DNA of 64,000 nucleotides, taken from positions 50,107,663 through 50,171,662 of the forward strand of contig CM059569.1 of NCBI GenBank assembly GCA_030386875.1. The letters run 5' to 3'. Both the position numbers and the translations under genes were made by a program. Source of the DNA: Morinoia aosen (lineage: Eukaryota; Arthropoda; Malacostraca; Amphipoda; Talitridae). The first letter of the stretch is position 1, and each line of letters begins with the position of its first letter. This document shows, in pieces, positions 61,381 through 64,000 of the stretch. Under the pieces are notes generated by a model. That model had not been told where the DNA came from. It searched no databases and saw nothing but the letters and a program-made list of their open reading frames with translations.

Positions 61381-63060
61381 AATGTTAAAAAATCGACAGT
61401 CGTTACCAGTAATGTTCACAATTTTATGAAGTCAAGTTCATAACCTGGGCAATTTCACTTTGTGTATAAAATTATAAATTATTGATTACACCCCATACCC
61501 GTTCCATTTCCGGCCTTCCATTGGCGCTGGCGTTCATTTGTTGATTCAAAATTTTTATTCCTCTTTTCTTGGTTTGCTTTAGACGCGAGTTGTTCTAGAA
61601 ATCTGACATAAAAACTTGAGTTTTAAAACACATCTTGCATGATATTCCATTAAGTTATTCACGGCCTAGAAACGTGACTTCAATTTATGGGATTTTTTCG
61701 CCATTTGTTTAAATCATTTGTTCGGCTGTTTTTTAAAACATAACTCTTGAAAATATGTTTTTCTACCCATTAACTGAATTTTAACTGTGCAGTTTTCCAT
61801 TTCTTTTAGAGAAAACTCCTCGCTAACTTTTGAAAATTGTTCCTAATTTATTATACTTGCAGTATAAGAAATGAATGAAAACAATTCCATGACACTAATT
61901 AAGTGAAGCTCAGCATAGCGCTGCAATGTAGGTACAGTTAGAATGCTGGTGCGAAACATCATAAAATTATCGCCTGACGAGGAGACGACTGTTGTATCTA
62001 TTGGAATTAGCGCTCCCAGGGAAAATGTGGGGTACTTGGCTGAAAGTTAGGTAGGCATTCTTTAGTTGAAGTAAAGGGGTTTTTGTTTTGTTAAGGACAA
62101 CTTTTTTCGGTACACTGCTGTCCTATTTTTCAGAACTTGACTTTCTTCTTCAACTGTTTTCTTGTTTCATAACTTTCCTTCTTACTTACTGTTTGTATTC
62201 GCACGGGACCCTGTGCAGAAACACCCTTTTCCGCGTTCCCTTAACTCCATACTAAATGGTGCCTTCATCCTTTCTCGTTGAACATCCTTGTTGTGGTAAG
62301 GGAGACTAAAACTTATGATCAATCAATCAACCTCATAAATTGATAATGTAATTTTGGATTGTCACCATTAGCATAAACTGACTAGCGATTTACCTACCCG
62401 CGAAGTCTGCCTCGTGGGTTGTAAGCACACGAAATGGAATTTCCCATAGCCCTTTGCTCCTGAGACCTCAGTACATCGCTGCACTGCATTCAGAAAATTA
62501 TTCTTTCCTAGGCACCGATATATCAGTGTGGTGAAGCTCATATTTGACCCATAGTGTGAATGTAAAATTGGTCAAAAATGACGCGTCGTAAACTCTCGAG
62601 TAGGTCAAATTTTCTAATCCTTGTTAGAGAGTCCTGGGCAAAGAGGTTTTCAAATTTCAAAAATCAGTGTGCAAAGGGTCAACATATTAGGTGTACTTAC
62701 TGCATTCATTAAACGTAAATTTAAAACTCTCACCATTAAAATAAAAAATACTGAAGAATTTCTTAGAACATATGTGACATTTAAAGGGGATATCTTTTAT
62801 CTTGTGGGCCACCCATCACTGCACTAAACTCTGACATTGGAATAGCTTTAACTGGTGAAAAATTCCTTTCACATTACTCTCACGAGTCCATGTTGCCCTA
62901 CCGTGATCAAGTGGCCCAGCCGGCACCAACCCACACACAGGTCTGCAACACAGGCCGGCAAACTAGCAACTGAGTCTCTAAATCAGGTACAATGACCGCG
63001 GTCAGCATGCGGTTATCGCGCTCATATTCAGCCACGCCATTCTGGCTGCCTATCATAAAC
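61380..63060. repeat. Segmental repeat, locus II
   Basis: Aligns in order with 7392-7690 and 9600-10610 (locus I). Interrupted here by retroposon R1 at 61971-62333. Confidence 0.7.
61971..62333 (+). mobile_element. Retroposon R1, full-length copy with paralogous empty site
   Basis: Inserted in locus II; flanks CATAAAATTAT (61960-61970) and CATAAATTGAT (62334-62344) form the target duplication. Locus I has the uninterrupted site CATAAATTAC at 9821-9830. Extra-segment subfamily (GGACCCTGTGCAGAAACACC). Confidence 0.82.
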
Positions 63061-63837
63061 GGTATGGTTGTTTTTCCGAGTTTCAAGGTTATTCTCCTGC
63101 CTAATCTGAACAATTTTCTCACGCACGATGATAGTGCGGGTACGATCAAAACTTTCCGACATTTTTCATCTACCAGATAATTTTTAACCATCACATGAAT
63201 CCCTAGAGCAGGGGCTCCCAATCCAGGGTGCTCGCCCCCCACCCCCCCTTACTTTTATATCATAAGAAAGAGTCACTAAGCTTCAACAGAAGCTCCAAAT
63301 TAAGACTTCATTCTGTGAGTATGGAGGAGAAATCCCTGTTTAGAATACGTGTATTGAAGTAAATAACACACGATGCGCAGATATGACTCCACTTAAAATA
63401 TTGTTTGACAAAAGTCACGGGAAATTTAACTTTTATTCACTTCAAAGTACAATTCGTCGATTTTTTCTTGATAGATATGAGATCCTTTAACTTGATCTAT
63501 AGACCTGTGAATTACTTGCAGGATTTGCCGAAAGAATTCAAGTGATGGAAAATTCAATCTTACAATGTCTGTTTTTTTCTCGCTGGACAATGCTCAATCA
63601 ACGACGTAGGAAGGAAGGAAAATTGCTTATAAAAAATAAAACAAATTTTGGAAAAGGGGCACGAGGGCTTCGTTTGAGCGCTTTCCTTTGTCTTCGCACT
63701 CATTGAAGGAGGACACAAACGGAACCAAAGGGAAAATTCCACTGTGTGAGAACATCATACATGTAGGCCCACGTGAAATGTCCGTCGAAATAATTACTTT
63801 TTACTCAACAACTGTGCTGTCAAAAGTGCTTCGTCAA
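63061..63837. other. Unassigned sequence
   Basis: Includes a C-rich run at about 63234-63247 after GCAGGGGCTCCCAATC, which might be a hAT-type end, but no partner end was found. Confidence 0.3.
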
Positions 63838-64000
63838 CCCCTCAGGAGGATACAGGTATTGTATCTATGGGAATTAGCGCTCCCAGGGGGACTATGTGAG
63901 GGCCTGAGCTAAAGGTTAGGTAGGCTTCCTTTTGTTGAAATAGAATAGGTTTTTGTTTTGTTACGGACCATATTTTTTCGGTTCACTGCTGTCCTGTTTT
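63838..64000 (+). mobile_element. Retroposon R1, copy cut by the window edge
   Basis: Starts CCCCTCAGGAGGATACAGG, nearly identical to the 47.4-kb copy over the 163 bases visible. Confidence 0.85.

Noticed and set aside
62907-63242. Minus-strand 111-codon open frame
   Set aside because: It overlaps segmental repeat II, and the counterpart in locus I does not preserve the frame.
63210-63247. CAGGGGCTCCCAATCCAGGG resembling a hAT terminus preceded by CCCTAGAG
   Set aside because: No matching opposite end or second CCCTAGAG was found in the window.

Overview
The window looks like a piece of a large, repeat-rich, AT-rich animal nuclear genome, most probably an arthropod. The grounds are spliced genes with GT..AG introns, relics of several animal transposon superfamilies (Tc1/mariner, hAT, piggyBac-like, non-LTR), long minisatellites, and no operon-like gene packing. 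The species cannot be named from the sequence. An arthropod is favoured because the one confidently recognised gene family has the divergent PAPS-binding loop (KSASSSW) that I associate with insect carbohydrate sulfotransferases; this is inference.

The only convincing genes are two tandem copies of a Golgi-type carbohydrate sulfotransferase (sulfotransferase family 2, chondroitin/HNK-1 type). Both lie on the minus strand about 15-16 kb apart: copy A at 1617-6687 and copy B at 16852-22182. Each has three coding exons with phase-0 junctions: a short exon with the start codon and membrane anchor, a 765-bp exon with both PAPS-binding motifs, and a C-terminal exon. Exons 2 and 3 are far more alike than the introns. 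Copy B has an in-frame stop in exon 1 that is avoided if it uses a donor site which copy A lacks. Both copies share an old transposase relic in the last intron, so that insertion predates the duplication.

The rest is mainly mobile and repetitive DNA. 1-1600: flank and a 19-bp tandem repeat. 7.1-10.6 kb and 57.9-63.1 kb: two diverged copies of one segment carrying a 17-bp minisatellite; the second has expanded to about 200 units. 8.0-8.9 kb: possible short LTR and two GC-rich tandem repeats. 11.4-11.8 kb: non-LTR endonuclease relic. 14.4-14.9 kb: fold-back element enclosing a transposase tail. 25.2-28.6 kb: cluster of one MITE family with 8-bp target duplications and a nested palindrome. 29.4-30.3 kb: hAT element with a BED-finger relic. 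32.0-32.8 kb: TTAA-flanked piggyBac-like element. 38.1-39.2 kb: 18-bp minisatellite of about 61 units. 42.8-44.6 kb: 1.8-kb terminal-inverted-repeat element. 44.8-64.0 kb: repeated same-strand insertions of a roughly 370-bp retroposon with target-site duplications. 53.2 kb: Tc1 relic.

Long intervals (12.7-14.4, 22.3-25.1, 33-37.8, 39.3-42.8, 48.3-51.5 and 55-57.9 kb) hold nothing I can assign. A few coding-like segments at 10.6 kb and 45.5-46.5 kb may be exons or decayed genes of unknown type. No rRNA, tRNA or CRISPR array was seen.
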